Source of the DNA: Spirochaetota bacterium
Lineage (GTDB): Bacteria > Spirochaetota > UBA4802 > UBA5550
Assembly (NCBI GenBank): GCA_016933025.1
Contig: JAFGBT010000001.1
Span: 79,512-143,511 of the forward strand
Direction: 5' to 3'
DNA length: 64,000 nucleotides
Within the stretch, counting starts at the first letter, position 1, and each line of letters begins with the position of its first letter. Of the stretch, positions 8,307 to 17,364 are shown one piece after another. Under the pieces are notes generated by a model. The model saw only the letters and a program-made list of their open reading frames with translations. It was not told the DNA's origin and did no database searches. The position numbers and the translations under genes are program-made.

Positions 8307-9749
8307 ATGAGAGTCCGATTCGCCCCGAGCCCCACCGGGTTCCTACACGTGGGCAACGCGAGGACGGCCATAGTGAATTACCTCTATGCCAGGAGCAATA
8401 ACGCCCGGATGGTCCTCCGCATCGAGGACACCGACCTTGAACGGAGCACCAGGGAGTCCGAGGATTCTATTTTTCGAGACCTTTCCTGGCTCGGCATCCG
8501 ATGGGACGAGGGGCCGGATCTCGGCGGTGAGTTCGGTCCCTACCGTCAGTCCGAGCGTTTCGATATATACCGCTCCTATACCGAGCGTCTGCTCGGCGAA
8601 GGCAACGCCTACCGCTGTTACTGCACCAAAGAGGAGCTGGATAGAATGAAAAAAGGGGGCGACGGCGAGGCTGAATCATACACGTACAGCGGCAGGTGCC
8701 GCAGCCTCACGGACGATGAGCGAAAGAAATTCGAGGCCGAAGGCCGTCCGTCCACCGTCCGCTTCAGGGTGCCGGACAATGTCTCGATCGTCGTTAACGA
8801 CCGCATCAAGGGGCCCGTTGAATTCAACAGCAGCAACATCGGCGGCGATTTTATCATCGTCCGGTCGGACGGTGTGCCGGTTTTCAACTATATCGTCATT
8901 ATAGACGACACTCTCATGAAAATCAGCCTGGTCATCCGGGGTGACGACCACCTCTCCAACACTCCGAAGCAGCTCCTGGTTGCGAGGGCCCTGGGCCTCT
9001 CCGAGCCGGAATACGCCCACCTGCCACTCATCATGGGGCCAGACCGATCCAAGCTCTCCAAGCGGCACGGCATCACGTCGGTGGAGATGTACAGGAAGGA
9101 GGGATATCTCCCACATGCTCTCATGAACTACATGGCGATGCTCGGCTGGGCCTCCGAAAGCGGCGAAGAAATCCTGCCGATCGAGGATATCATCAGACAG
9201 ATCGATCTAAAAAAGCTTTCGAAAAACGCCCCGATCTTCGACTTCCAGAAGCTCCGGTGGATGAACGGCATGTATATCCGCGACTACCCGCTCGCAGACA
9301 TCACCATACTCTTCATGCCGTATCTCGCCAATGCCGGCTACAACGTGGACGCAATTGACCGTACGCACCTGGAAACCGTTGTGTCGATACTCCGGAGATA
9401 CTGTGACATCCTGTCTGACATCGGGCACCTTGCCGGCATTTTTCTCGATGAGGTCTGCGTCCCCGATGAAGAAGCGGATGCCATGCTGAAAAGCGATGAT
9501 GGGAAGAATGTCATCCGCGCCTCCCGCACTATTATTCGGGACAGATTGGATTCCGCGAACTTCGCGACAGGCCTTATCCCGGCCGTAAAGGGTGCAACGT
9601 CACTGAAAGGCAAGAGCTTTTTCATGCCGCTCAGGGCGATCATTACCGGGCGCCAGAAGGGCCCTGAGCTCGACCAGGTGATGGCGGTCATCGGGTATGA
9701 CAAATGCAAAATGAGGATTGAATACTGCCATGAACATTATTGCTCGTAG
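8307..9749 (+). CDS. gltX: Glutamyl-tRNA synthetase
   Basis: This 480-aa class I aminoacyl-tRNA synthetase charges glutamate to tRNA. The N-terminus RFAPSPTGFLHVGNART has the HIGH-type motif at residues 14-17, and the KMSKS equivalent KLSKR begins at Lys249. A zinc site CYC...YSGRC lies in the connective region at about 107-132. The C-terminal anticodon-binding region spans about 330-480. AAGGAG precedes the ATG at ideal spacing. Because a glutaminyl-tRNA synthetase is also present 1.6 kb away, this enzyme need not mischarge tRNA-Gln, but the sequence alone does not settle that. Confidence 0.96.
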   Translation: MRVRFAPSPTGFLHVGNARTAIVNYLYARSNNARMVLRIEDTDLERSTRESEDSIFRDLSWLGIRWDEGPDLGGEFGPYRQSERFDIYRSYTERLLGEGNAYRCYCTKEELDRMKKGGDGEAESYTYSGRCRSLTDDERKKFEAEGRPSTVRFRVPDNVSIVVNDRIKGPVEFNSSNIGGDFIIVRSDGVPVFNYIVIIDDTLMKISLVIRGDDHLSNTPKQLLVARALGLSEPEYAHLPLIMGPDRSKLSKRHGITSVEMYRKEGYLPHALMNYMAMLGWASESGEEILPIEDIIRQIDLKKLSKNAPIFDFQKLRWMNGMYIRDYPLADITILFMPYLANAGYNVDAIDRTHLETVVSILRRYCDILSDIGHLAGIFLDEVCVPDEEADAMLKSDDGKNVIRASRTIIRDRLDSANFATGLIPAVKGATSLKGKSFFMPLRAIITGRQKGPELDQVMAVIGYDKCKMRIEYCHEHYCS

Positions 9750-10470
9750 AATCTCCGCAACCCCTTTGCATCGCGGCATATTGAAAACACTGGCATTAAT
9801 CTGCGCGGTCATGGTGACGGCAGTCCCCTCATGCCGCAAGGGCGCCGACTCCATACCGACCGGAACCTGGAAATACCGCCTGCTGGTTAACGGCGCCCCC
9901 CTTGGCTCCGCTGTTGTGAGCAACTCAAAAAGCGGCGGTCGGTACATCTCCTCGATGGAAATGCAGATGGACGCCGGATACGTCAGAAACTGGACCAGCC
10001 AGAAGATCATAGAGACCATTGACTTCAGGCCGATCAGGCTCGAGATATGCAACAAAACGTTCCAGAACGGAGAAGATACTGAGATTAAAACCGTGGCCGA
10101 ATTCAACGGCGACACGGTAACCCTCGACACCGGTGAATCAAAATCGGTCATCACTATCAGCAGGCCGTTCATCCTTGAAGGCAATTACTTCATGAACGAA
10201 CTGATTAAGACCGGTTTCAAGAAAGGGACCGTCATCAGAAACTACATATATGAACCGTCGGTCGATATTGAGGAGCCGGTCCTGGTCCTGGTCAAGGTCA
10301 TCGGCAGGGAGAAAATCCTTGTCAACGATCATAAAAAAAGCCTGATTCATCTCGGTTTTTCAATCGAGAACATGAAGAACATCGACAGCTATATAGACGA
10401 TGAGGGCATCACGCAGAAAACAATCATTACGATGCTGAACAACAGGCTGGAACTCATATTGGATAACTGA
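9730..10470 (+). CDS. Predicted lipoprotein, unknown function
   Basis: This is a 246-aa predicted lipoprotein. A basic N-terminus is followed by a hydrophobic stretch and a lipobox-like AVPSC with Cys35. The mature part is rich in beta-strand-like segments with no motif I recognise. I chose the ATG at 9730, 20 bases inside the end of gltX; a TTG at 9718 would give four more residues. The overlap suggests coupling to gltX. A transglutaminase-like gene follows after 36 bases, in which there is a small hairpin. Confidence 0.7.
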   Translation: MNIIARRISATPLHRGILKTLALICAVMVTAVPSCRKGADSIPTGTWKYRLLVNGAPLGSAVVSNSKSGGRYISSMEMQMDAGYVRNWTSQKIIETIDFRPIRLEICNKTFQNGEDTEIKTVAEFNGDTVTLDTGESKSVITISRPFILEGNYFMNELIKTGFKKGTVIRNYIYEPSVDIEEPVLVLVKVIGREKILVNDHKKSLIHLGFSIENMKNIDSYIDDEGITQKTIITMLNNRLELILDN

Positions 10471-10474
10471 AAGC

Positions 10475-10490
10475 GCGGTTTTCAAACCGC
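10475..10490. repeat. Short hairpin GCGGTTT-TC-AAACCGC
   Basis: A perfect 7-bp inverted repeat lies between the lipoprotein gene and the transglutaminase-like gene. It resembles the cores of the hairpins at 16343-16384 and 20190-20221 (GCGCGGTT...AACCGCGC). No T-run follows, so it is not an obvious terminator. Confidence 0.5.
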
Positions 10491-10506
10491 TCCTGCGTGA
10501 CCCGCT

Positions 10507-11283
10507 ATGATAAAAAAAATTATTATTTCATTCACCATCATTCTCCTGTCGGCAACGGTTTTCTCCTCCGACACCTTCAATTATTTCGTCAAAGTGAAAA
10601 ACTTCAGGTCTTCGGTTTACTGGGACAGGACGTCCCGCTACCGGCTTATATCGTCCGATGAAGATTTCACGCTCGTTGAGACGTCATACCAGAAGATCAT
10701 CCGCCAGCGGGAGGAAGGGGATAAAAAAATAATCGAGATAAAAACATCCCGATGGCCTATGCCGGAAGATACCCCGGATAACCTTTCGGAATACCTTAAA
10801 GACACGCGTTTTTTAAGTCTCTCCTCCCCGGAAATAACAGCCGCGGCCAGGCGATTCAGGAAATCGCGGCATCCCGTCACGGCTATAGAGTATTTTGTAT
10901 CCGATCACATTTCCGAAAAGACAATCGGCATACCGTTCCTTCCGGCTCGTACCATATACATCAAGAAAAAAGGCGACTGCACAGAGCATACCGTGTTAAC
11001 CGTGGCCCTGCTCCGCAAGATACAGGTGCCGGCCCGTGCGGTGATTGGCATGCTCCTCGCCGACGAATTCATGGGGAAAAAAAATATTTTCGTCTACCAC
11101 ATGTGGGCGGAGGCGTGGGTCAAGGGGAGGTGGATTCTGGTCGACGCCGCCAAACCGTACGATAAATACGGCAACAGGTATGTCGCCCTTGCATACCATG
11201 ACCTGAAGACAGAAGCTCCTGTTTCATACCTCCGTGCCGCATCCGCCGTGAGAGAGCTGACGGTGGAATATCTGGGAAAATGA
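10507..11283 (+). CDS. Exported transglutaminase-like (cysteine-protease fold) protein
   Basis: This 258-aa protein has an N-terminal signal peptide (about residues 1-20) and a C-terminal transglutaminase-like domain. The probable catalytic triad is visible: Cys158 in KGDCTEH, His198 in YHMWAEAWV and Asp213 in WILVDAAKP. The spacing matches the transglut_core family. These domains act as proteases, peptidases or amide-forming enzymes, often in the periplasm; the substrate is not evident. It follows a lipoprotein gene by 36 bases and converges on glnS. Confidence 0.82.
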   Translation: MIKKIIISFTIILLSATVFSSDTFNYFVKVKNFRSSVYWDRTSRYRLISSDEDFTLVETSYQKIIRQREEGDKKIIEIKTSRWPMPEDTPDNLSEYLKDTRFLSLSSPEITAAARRFRKSRHPVTAIEYFVSDHISEKTIGIPFLPARTIYIKKKGDCTEHTVLTVALLRKIQVPARAVIGMLLADEFMGKKNIFVYHMWAEAWVKGRWILVDAAKPYDKYGNRYVALAYHDLKTEAPVSYLRAASAVRELTVEYLGK

Positions 11284-11334
11284 AGATACGAGGCGTTCCC
11301 AGAGGCGTGAATAGGTGACCCCGCCCTCAAATCG

Positions 11335-13017
11335 TCAATTCTTGCCCTTGGTGTCCTTGAGCGTAACGGTCCTGTTCAGCACCGGTTTACCCTCTTGGGA
11401 ATCGGGATCGACGCAGAAGTATCCTATTCGCTCGAGCTGGAACCGGTCTCCGGGTCGAACGCCCGCGAGCGATGGCTCCGCCCGGCACTCATCAAGAATC
11501 ATGAGGGAATCCTTATTCAAAAAACGGGTGAAATCCCCTTCGCCTGCGGCGTCTTCAGGGTCGGGGTCCGTGAAGAGATAGTCGTAAAGCCTCGCCGTCA
11601 CCCCTATCGAGTGTTCCGCCGAGACCCAGTGTATTGTCCCCTTGACCTTGCGTCCGTCCTCCGACCAGCCCCCGCGCGTCGCAGGGTCGTAGGCGCAGCG
11701 GATTTCGGCAATCTCGCCAGTGGCGTCTTTCTCTACGGCGGTGCACTTCACATAGTAGGCGAACTTCAGCCGCACCTCTTTCCCCGGCGCAAGACGGAAA
11801 AACTTTGGCGGAGCCTCCTCCCGAAAATCATCGCGCTCTATGTAGATGACCCGTGAAAACGGCATGGTCCTGCTTCCCATCCCCTCGTCCTCGGGATTAT
11901 TGACCGCCTCGAGCTCCTCGGTCTTCCCTTCCGGATAGTTCTCGATAACGACCTTCAGCGGATCAAGCACCGCCATGAAGCGGGGCGCCCGCTTGTTCAG
12001 GTCCTCCCGCAGGCAATGTTCCAGGAGCGCAACGTCGACTATGTTGTCAGCCTTGGCTACGCCGATCCTCTCGGCAAAGTCACGTATCGACTCGGGGGTG
12101 TACCCTCGTCTTCTGAGGCCGGAGATGGTCGGCATCCGCGGGTCGTCCCATCCGTCAACGAACTTCGAGGCAACCAGCTCGAGCAACTTTCGCTTGCTCA
12201 TCACCGTATAGGTCATGCTAAGGCGGGCAAACTCTATCTGGCGGGGCCGCACCCTGCCCTGCTCGGCGAGGTGGTCGAGGAACCAGTCGTAGAGAGGACG
12301 GTGCGCCTCAAACTCTAACGTACATATCGAATGTGTGATGCCCTCGATATAATCGGACTGGCCGTGAGCAAAATCGTACATCGGATAAATGCACCAGTCG
12401 TTTCCGGTCCGCTGATGTTCGGCCCTCTTGATGCGGTAGAGCACCGGGTCTCGCAAATTCATGTTCGGCGAGGCCATGTTGATTCTGGCCCTCAGCGTTC
12501 TGGAGCCGTCAGGGAATTCCCCCGCCCTCATGCGCTCGAACAGGTCGAGGTTCTCCTCAACGCTCCTCGTTCGCCCGGGGCTCTCGGTTCCCGGCACCGA
12601 GGGCGTGCCGCGTGTCGCGGATACCTCTTCTGGCGTCATGTCGCAGACATACGCGAGGCCCTTCCTGATCAGGAGAAGCCCCCACTGATAGAGCTGTTCA
12701 AAATAGTCCGATGCATAATAAAGATTCTCGCCCCAGTCGAATCCGAGCCACCTGACATCGTTGATTATCGATTCGATGTATTCCATCTCTTCTTTCTCCG
12801 GATTGGTATCGTCCATACGCAGATGGCACCGTCCGGCGTACTGCTTCGCGAGGCCGAAATTTATGCATATCGATTTGGCGTGTCCGATATGGAGATAGCC
12901 GTTGGGCTCCGGGGGGAAGCGAGTCACCACCCGCCCTTCATTTTTGTTATTTTTGATATCCTCATCGATGATATCTTTTATGAAATTGGATCGTGAAGTC
13001 CTTTCTTCTTTTTCCAT
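11335..13017 (-). CDS. glnS: Glutaminyl-tRNA synthetase
   Basis: This 560-aa class I synthetase charges glutamine directly to tRNA-Gln. [17 protein letters not shown] carries HIGH at residues 43-46, and the KMSKS equivalent VMSKRKL is near residue 265. [27 protein letters not shown] is the GlnRS-specific active-site region. The two C-terminal beta-barrels of the anticodon-binding domain follow from about 335. I start at the ATG at 13017, which has GAGG eight bases upstream; an ATG at 13071 would add 18 residues unlike the family. The presence of GlnRS implies that the GatCAB route is not required for Gln-tRNA-Gln. Confidence 0.95.
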   Translation of the reverse strand: MEKEERTSRSNFIKDIIDEDIKNNKNEGRVVTRFPPEPNGYLHIGHAKSICINFGLAKQYAGRCHLRMDDTNPEKEEMEYIESIINDVRWLGFDWGENLYYASDYFEQLYQWGLLLIRKGLAYVCDMTPEEVSATRGTPSVPGTESPGRTRSVEENLDLFERMRAGEFPDGSRTLRARINMASPNMNLRDPVLYRIKRAEHQRTGNDWCIYPMYDFAHGQSDYIEGITHSICTLEFEAHRPLYDWFLDHLAEQGRVRPRQIEFARLSMTYTVMSKRKLLELVASKFVDGWDDPRMPTISGLRRRGYTPESIRDFAERIGVAKADNIVDVALLEHCLREDLNKRAPRFMAVLDPLKVVIENYPEGKTEELEAVNNPEDEGMGSRTMPFSRVIYIERDDFREEAPPKFFRLAPGKEVRLKFAYYVKCTAVEKDATGEIAEIRCAYDPATRGGWSEDGRKVKGTIHWVSAEHSIGVTARLYDYLFTDPDPEDAAGEGDFTRFLNKDSLMILDECRAEPSLAGVRPGDRFQLERIGYFCVDPDSQEGKPVLNRTVTLKDTKGKN

Positions 13018-13210
13018 CCCGCAAACCTCTGATCTTATTACATGACTGTGCCCTCCTGCCGGGCTCTTCAAGTCAAAAACACAATGCGCGACCCGCTGAT
13101 GTCAATCAATATACTGCTCTATCATGTATAGGCTGAATATATACTACTCCCGCGACGATTTTTTACATTCCCGTTACGTATCGGGCCGTTTTATGCCGGA
13201 CTGAATTCAT

Positions 13211-13786
13211 TCAACCGTATACCGAAAGCGAGGTCTTCCCGAATTTCCTGGTCCTTTTTAGGCGGTAGTGTCCATATTCTTCATCGAGTATATTTCCATG
13301 ATAATGTTGTATGATTACCGATCCGTCCTCTTCCAATATTCCCGAATCCGCGATGGCTCCCATTATTTCACCAAACCGCCAGGAAAGATTGTCCTCCCGC
13401 CGGTACGGGGGATCCAAAAAGATAATACTTACGGTTATCTTCCTCCGCCTCGCGAACTCCAGAGCGCGCTTGTCGTCAAGATTGAGAAGGATCGGCTGCC
13501 TCGAGAGGCTTATACCCTCAAGCCAGGACTGTATGAACCGGAACCGCTGCATGTCCGGCTCATTGATGATAGTCGGATCAGCGCCCCTGCTCAGGGCCTC
13601 TATCCCCACCTGGCCTGACCCTGCATAGAGGTCGAGAAAACCCCTGGCGTTGAGCCACTCGCCGGCCATCGAGAATAAGGCTCCCTTTATTTTCTGGGTT
13701 GTGATATCCGCGTTGCCGAACTTCCTGTTTGAAAAAGGGATCACCCGTCCCTTCAGTTCGCCGGCGATTATCTTTACGCCCTCCAT
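13211..13786 (-). CDS. rsmD: 16S rRNA (guanine-N2)-methyltransferase RsmD family
   Basis: This 191-aa SAM-dependent methyltransferase probably methylates G966 of 16S rRNA. It begins VKIIAGELKGRVI and has the SAM-binding motif FLDLYAGSGQVGIEALSRGA at about 48-67. The catalytic motif DPPY is in IIFLDPPYRRE near 126. The length matches RsmD (about 190 aa). It starts two bases after the stop of the DUF1858 gene, so the two are probably cotranscribed. Confidence 0.92.
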   Translation of the reverse strand: MEGVKIIAGELKGRVIPFSNRKFGNADITTQKIKGALFSMAGEWLNARGFLDLYAGSGQVGIEALSRGADPTIINEPDMQRFRFIQSWLEGISLSRQPILLNLDDKRALEFARRRKITVSIIFLDPPYRREDNLSWRFGEIMGAIADSGILEEDGSVIIQHYHGNILDEEYGHYRLKRTRKFGKTSLSVYG

Positions 13787-13787
13787 C

Positions 13788-13997
13788 TCATTCCTGCGCC
13801 CCGTTCAGCTCGTCCACGAATTCTTTCACGTCCATACCATTGCAGATGGCTATCTTCTCTATGGTCTCCTCAGTTATTCCCCTGCAACCCGGACAATACA
13901 GGTTGTGTTTTTTGAATACAGCCAATACGCTCCGGGAAGACTTCAAGGCATCTGTGGCTTTTGTATTCCTTGTTATCTTCATTGCTGCTTCTTCCAT
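13788..13997 (-). CDS. DUF1858 domain protein
   Basis: This small protein (69 aa, or 64 aa if the second ATG at 13982 is used) has the DUF1858 signature: a helix ending in HNLYCPGC, then GITEETIEKIAICNGMDVKEFV. DUF1858 domains carry a CxxC pair and occur alone or fused to ScdA/Ric-type and hybrid-cluster proteins, hinting at redox or metal chemistry. GGAAG lies eight bases before the second ATG, which favours the shorter form. It is immediately upstream of rsmD. A second DUF1858 gene is at 28478-28693. Confidence 0.82.
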   Translation of the reverse strand: MEEAAMKITRNTKATDALKSSRSVLAVFKKHNLYCPGCRGITEETIEKIAICNGMDVKEFVDELNGAQE

Positions 13998-14145
13998 TTA
14001 AAGAAATTATATCGGCTGAATAGTTAAAAACCTTGTAGATTCATTCGTCAAGATAATTAAGTGCGCCTTGTGAATAAAATGCTTGAAAAAAAAAGGCGTG
14101 CTATTAATAGTGTCAACTCAGATTAATGACTATCTGCCTTAACGG

Positions 14146-14165
14146 CGCAACGGGCGCCCGTTGCG
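14146..14165. repeat. 20-bp perfect palindrome in the rpmB leader
   Basis: CGCAACGGGC is followed directly by its reverse complement, ending 35 bases before the rpmB start. There is no T-run, so it does not look like an intrinsic terminator. It could be a structured leader element or a protein-binding site. Confidence 0.5.
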
Positions 14166-14200
14166 ATATTGGCAAGTAACTATATAAAAAAGGAAATACC

Positions 14201-14389
14201 ATGGCTAAATGTGATATTTGCGGCAAGTCAATTCAAGTGGGGAACAATGTGAGCCACTCGAACAAGAAGACCAAAAAAATCTGGCGCCCCAACGTGAAAA
14301 AAATCAAGGTCCTGGAAAACAACCGTGCGGTCAGAAAATACGTCTGCACCCGTTGTATCAGATCCGGCAAGGTACAGAAGGCAATTTAA
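14201..14389 (+). CDS. rpmB: 50S ribosomal protein L28
   Basis: This 62-aa protein is the large-subunit ribosomal protein L28. It begins MAKCDICGK with a zinc-binding CDIC pair, and the second pair is in VCTRCIRSGK; this is the Cys-containing (C+) form. The central NVSHSNKKTKKIWRPNVKKIKV is the conserved L28 core. A purine-rich AAAGGAAA lies just upstream of the ATG. It is a single gene between a divergent DUF1858/rsmD pair and a convergent LysR gene. Confidence 0.96.
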   Translation: MAKCDICGKSIQVGNNVSHSNKKTKKIWRPNVKKIKVLENNRAVRKYVCTRCIRSGKVQKAI

Positions 14390-14410
14390 CACGGGCTCCC
14401 TACCGCGTAA

Positions 14411-15310
14411 TCAGCGGGAACCGTACTCTATCAGCAAATCGCGGATAAGCGAGGCGCCCCGTGGCAGGCGCCTGTTTTTAGAACTAACGAAATAGAACTC
14501 CCTGCCGACCGAAAACCCTTTTATATCGATCACTTTCAATGTTTTCTGTCTAATTTCACGCTCAATAGCGATACGCGAAATGAACGAAACGCCTATCCCT
14601 GCGGCGATCGACTCTTTTATTCCGTCTGTCGACGAGCATTCCATCACGACCGTAAGGTCCGATGGGGTGATTCCAATGGTGCCAAGGCCGTCTTCATATG
14701 TCTTCCTTGTGCCGGAACCGGGCTCACGGATGATGAATTGCATCCTGGCGAGATCGTCCGGCTGCACCCGATCCGGCGATCCCTTGAAGCCTACCAGTAC
14801 TATTTGATCACGGCAAACCGGAGTGTACGAAAGGGAATGCTGACGGTACTCCTTGCCCACAACCCCTGCGTCAGCACGGCCTTCCTTAACCATCTCGACC
14901 GCTTCCCTGCTGTCCACTACCGCCACGCGGTATGATATATCCCGATGTTTTTTATTCACTGATGCCAGGATTTTCGGAAGAATATACGCCGCCGGGATGG
15001 TGCTCGCCGCAATTGTCGTGAGTCCGCCAGCAAAACCGCCGTCGAGCTCCGAGGACAGCGAATCAAGTCCTGCGAAAAGCCTTTCGCAAAAAGCCTGGAA
15101 AATCCGCCCTTCATCAGTGAGAAGAATCTCTTTTGTCTTCCTGTTTATCAGCTTCACGCCGAGCGCCTTCTCCAGCTGGCCGACATGATGGCTGACAGTG
15201 GCCTGCCCCACCCGGAGCTTTCTCGATGCGGCCGTGAAGCTGTTTTCGTTTATAACCGTCAGGAAAGAGCGGAGCTGCCTGATGTCGAAATTGAATTCCC
15301 TGTTTTTCAT
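14411..15310 (-). CDS. LysR-family transcriptional regulator
   Basis: This 299-aa regulator has a winged helix-turn-helix at residues 7-66 (SFTAASRKLRVGQATVSHHVGQLEKALGV region) and a periplasmic-binding-fold effector domain from about 90 on. The effector domain contains ASTIPAAYILPKIL, EPGSGTRKTYEDGL, TDGIKESIAAGIGVSFISR and a YFVSSKNRR end. This pattern is closest in my reading to the CbbR/CysL class and to LysR proteins found near selenium-metabolism genes. No obvious target gene is divergent from it; the neighbouring YlbF-like gene lies upstream on the same strand. Confidence 0.85.
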   Translation of the reverse strand: MKNREFNFDIRQLRSFLTVINENSFTAASRKLRVGQATVSHHVGQLEKALGVKLINRKTKEILLTDEGRIFQAFCERLFAGLDSLSSELDGGFAGGLTTIAASTIPAAYILPKILASVNKKHRDISYRVAVVDSREAVEMVKEGRADAGVVGKEYRQHSLSYTPVCRDQIVLVGFKGSPDRVQPDDLARMQFIIREPGSGTRKTYEDGLGTIGITPSDLTVVMECSSTDGIKESIAAGIGVSFISRIAIEREIRQKTLKVIDIKGFSVGREFYFVSSKNRRLPRGASLIRDLLIEYGSR

Positions 15311-15397
15311 ACACTCTCACATGCCATTCTTGTATTACCATACTAAGAGATGCTATTTATTAAAAAACGGCTTGGTTCGGAATTAAGCATTGTGACG

Positions 15398-15730
15398 TCA
15401 TGTTTGATCGTCACCGCCCAATTCGTCCTGTATCATGAGGAGTAGTTCAAGATATGCCTGCTGGGATTTCAGGAATCTCATTATAGCATCATTGTGTGAT
15501 ACCATCGCCGACAGGCTGGCGACATGCTCTTCTTCGAACTTTTCGATAATATCACCCATATCGCGGCGTTCCTGCAACTCACGCGCGGCCGCCAGGAATT
15601 CATCGAGTATTTTCCGGGAATCGCCGTCCGCATCAAGGGCATCGCTTAATGCGCGGTAATTACCGTATATGCTGGTCTCCCTGATCAATCTGCCCAGCTC
15701 TCCAGCCTTTCCGAGTATTTCATCCACCAT
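15398..15730 (-). CDS. YlbF/YmcA-family protein
   Basis: This 110-aa helical protein resembles the YlbF/YmcA (DUF964) family: a run of amphipathic helices with the SRKILDEFLAAARELQER core and a LSAMVSHNDAIMRFLKSQQAYLELL C-terminal helix. In Bacillus, relatives act with YaaT as a complex that adjusts RNase Y-dependent mRNA processing. Whether that role extends to this organism is unknown. It lies 87 bases upstream of the LysR gene on the same strand. Confidence 0.7.
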   Translation of the reverse strand: MVDEILGKAGELGRLIRETSIYGNYRALSDALDADGDSRKILDEFLAAARELQERRDMGDIIEKFEEEHVASLSAMVSHNDAIMRFLKSQQAYLELLLMIQDELGGDDQT

Positions 15731-15970
15731 ACCACCTCTCTATATATAATAATCTCCGCGCCTTAAAATTAATCAAGATTATTTTATGAAATTAATCCAT
15801 ACGGCGCCTTCCACGGCCTTTGGCTCCCAATTCGAAAACTTTCTCGCCTGCGAGACTCTTTTTGTTTGACAATTTCCATTACGCACGTATATTTAACCCC
15901 ATTCAACGGGCGCTCATTAATATGCCGGATTCGTTCCGGGCCTGAATTTGCATACACCATGGAGATAATG

Positions 15971-16327
15971 ATGGCGGAGCAGAAGGAAATACTTGAAGAC
16001 GAGAACAAAATCGACACGGTCATTGCCGATGACATTTCATTCAAGGGAAGCATGAAATTCAAGAACTCGCTAAAGATAAAGGGTTCTTTCGAAGGTAAAA
16101 TTGAGACGGACGGACAGCTGATAATAGGACGAGAGGCCAAGGTAAGCGCCGATATCAGGGCAAGTGAAGTAAACATAAGCGGCGTATTTTCCGGTAAAAT
16201 AAAGGCCTTGAAAAAAATCGACCTTTTCAAGAAAAGCAAATCAAACGGGGACCTCGTGACCCCCGAATTGAACATAGAATCAGGGTCCATATTCAACGGC
16301 ACCTGCATCATGGAAGACAAGGACTGA
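15971..16327 (+). CDS. Bactofilin
   Basis: This 118-aa protein is a bactofilin, a polymer-forming cytoskeletal protein with a right-handed beta-helix. The core runs from TVIADDISFKGSMKFKNSLKIKGSFEGKI with repeating G-x-[LIV] hydrophobics, then GREAKVSADIRASEVNISGVFSGKIKA and TPELNIESGSIFNGTC. The start at 15971 follows GGAG by six bases; the adjacent ATG at 15968 is possible. Bactofilins localise cell-wall enzymes and shape the cell, including in spirochaetes. A strong terminator follows. Confidence 0.9.
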   Translation: MAEQKEILEDENKIDTVIADDISFKGSMKFKNSLKIKGSFEGKIETDGQLIIGREAKVSADIRASEVNISGVFSGKIKALKKIDLFKKSKSNGDLVTPELNIESGSIFNGTCIMEDKD

Positions 16328-16342
16328 CGACTTTCCATTCCG

Positions 16343-16384
16343 GCACAAAAAAGGCGCGGCTTTAAAACCGCGCCTTTTTTGTGC
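16343..16384. terminator. Strong bidirectional terminator between bactofilin and etfA
   Basis: A 17-bp perfect stem (16343-16359 with 16368-16384) has GGCGCGG/CCGCGCC at its core and A6/T6 tracts in the outer stem. It can serve as an intrinsic terminator on both strands between the converging genes. The core belongs to the GCGCGGTT hairpin group. Confidence 0.9.
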
Positions 16385-16400
16385 GATTCGATATTAAATT

Positions 16401-17351
16401 CTACAGCTTCTCTTTCATTGCCGGGATGACCTCAAAAAGGTCTCCCACGATTCCGTAGGTCGCTATATTGAAGATCGGCGCCTCCGGGTCCTTGTTGATG
16501 GCGACAATGCATTTCGAGCCTTTCATCCCAGCAACGTGCTGGATTGCGCCCGAAATCCCGGCCGCGATATAGAGGTCCGGCGCAACGGTTTTGCCGGACT
16601 GCCCGACCTGGCGGGCCGCATCAGTCCAGCCTGAGTCGATGACCGGACGTGATCCGGCATATTCGCCGCCGAGCTTCTGGGCGAGGCTTACAATAACGTC
16701 CTTGTACTTGTCGGCGTCTTTGCAACCACGACCTCCGGAGACGATGACCTTGGCCTGGGATATGTCGACGGCTCCCGCCATCGTTTCTATGATCCCTTTG
16801 GACTTAGTCCTGACGTTGCTGATGCTCGCGGAAACCGAGGATACCGCGCCCGCTCCGCCGGCCGCTTCCATGTCGTAAGCACCTTTTTCAAAGGTGACCA
16901 CGAACTTGTCTGTGTTTACTTTTTTCTCTTCCTGGATCTTTCCGTTGTAGGTGTTGCGGGTAAATATGACCGCACCGCCCTCTACCCTGGCCTTGTTGCA
17001 GTTCGACACGATGCCGGCGTCAATCGCCATGGCGACCTTCGCCGCGTAGTCTACGCCGTCATATGAGTGGGCCACGATGACGCCCTTTACGTCCTGCGCG
17101 TCGACCACGGCCTTGATGGCCTGGGTATACCCGTCCGACGTATAGACCTCAAGTGCCGCATCGGCCACTGAAAATACTGTGGGAATATATTTCGCGACTT
17201 CCTTCGCAATAGAATCGTCCTTACCCATAACGGCCGCGGCAGGCTCTGCGCCCATCGCCGATGCAATTTCTTTTGCGGCCTTGCAGAGTTCAAGGGAGGC
17301 GTCGGTCAATTTCCCGTTTCTGTGTTCGGCTATTGCTAATATCTTTGCCAT
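16401..17351 (-). CDS. etfA: Electron transfer flavoprotein alpha subunit
   Basis: This 316-aa protein is the FAD-binding alpha subunit of ETF, which carries electrons from acyl-CoA or other dehydrogenases. The C-terminal FAD domain is clear: [52 protein letters not shown] and [20 protein letters not shown]. The N-terminal domain starts [14 protein letters not shown]. It is encoded 13 bases after etfB in a two-gene operon. No dehydrogenase or ETF-quinone oxidoreductase gene is adjacent. Confidence 0.96.
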   Translation of the reverse strand: MAKILAIAEHRNGKLTDASLELCKAAKEIASAMGAEPAAAVMGKDDSIAKEVAKYIPTVFSVADAALEVYTSDGYTQAIKAVVDAQDVKGVIVAHSYDGVDYAAKVAMAIDAGIVSNCNKARVEGGAVIFTRNTYNGKIQEEKKVNTDKFVVTFEKGAYDMEAAGGAGAVSSVSASISNVRTKSKGIIETMAGAVDISQAKVIVSGGRGCKDADKYKDVIVSLAQKLGGEYAGSRPVIDSGWTDAARQVGQSGKTVAPDLYIAAGISGAIQHVAGMKGSKCIVAINKDPEAPIFNIATYGIVGDLFEVIPAMKEKL

Positions 17352-17364
17352 AGTTGCTCCCTCC

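Noticed and set aside
12331..12996. Long open frame opposite glnS
   Set aside because: It is antisense to a clear GlnRS gene and has no recognised domain.
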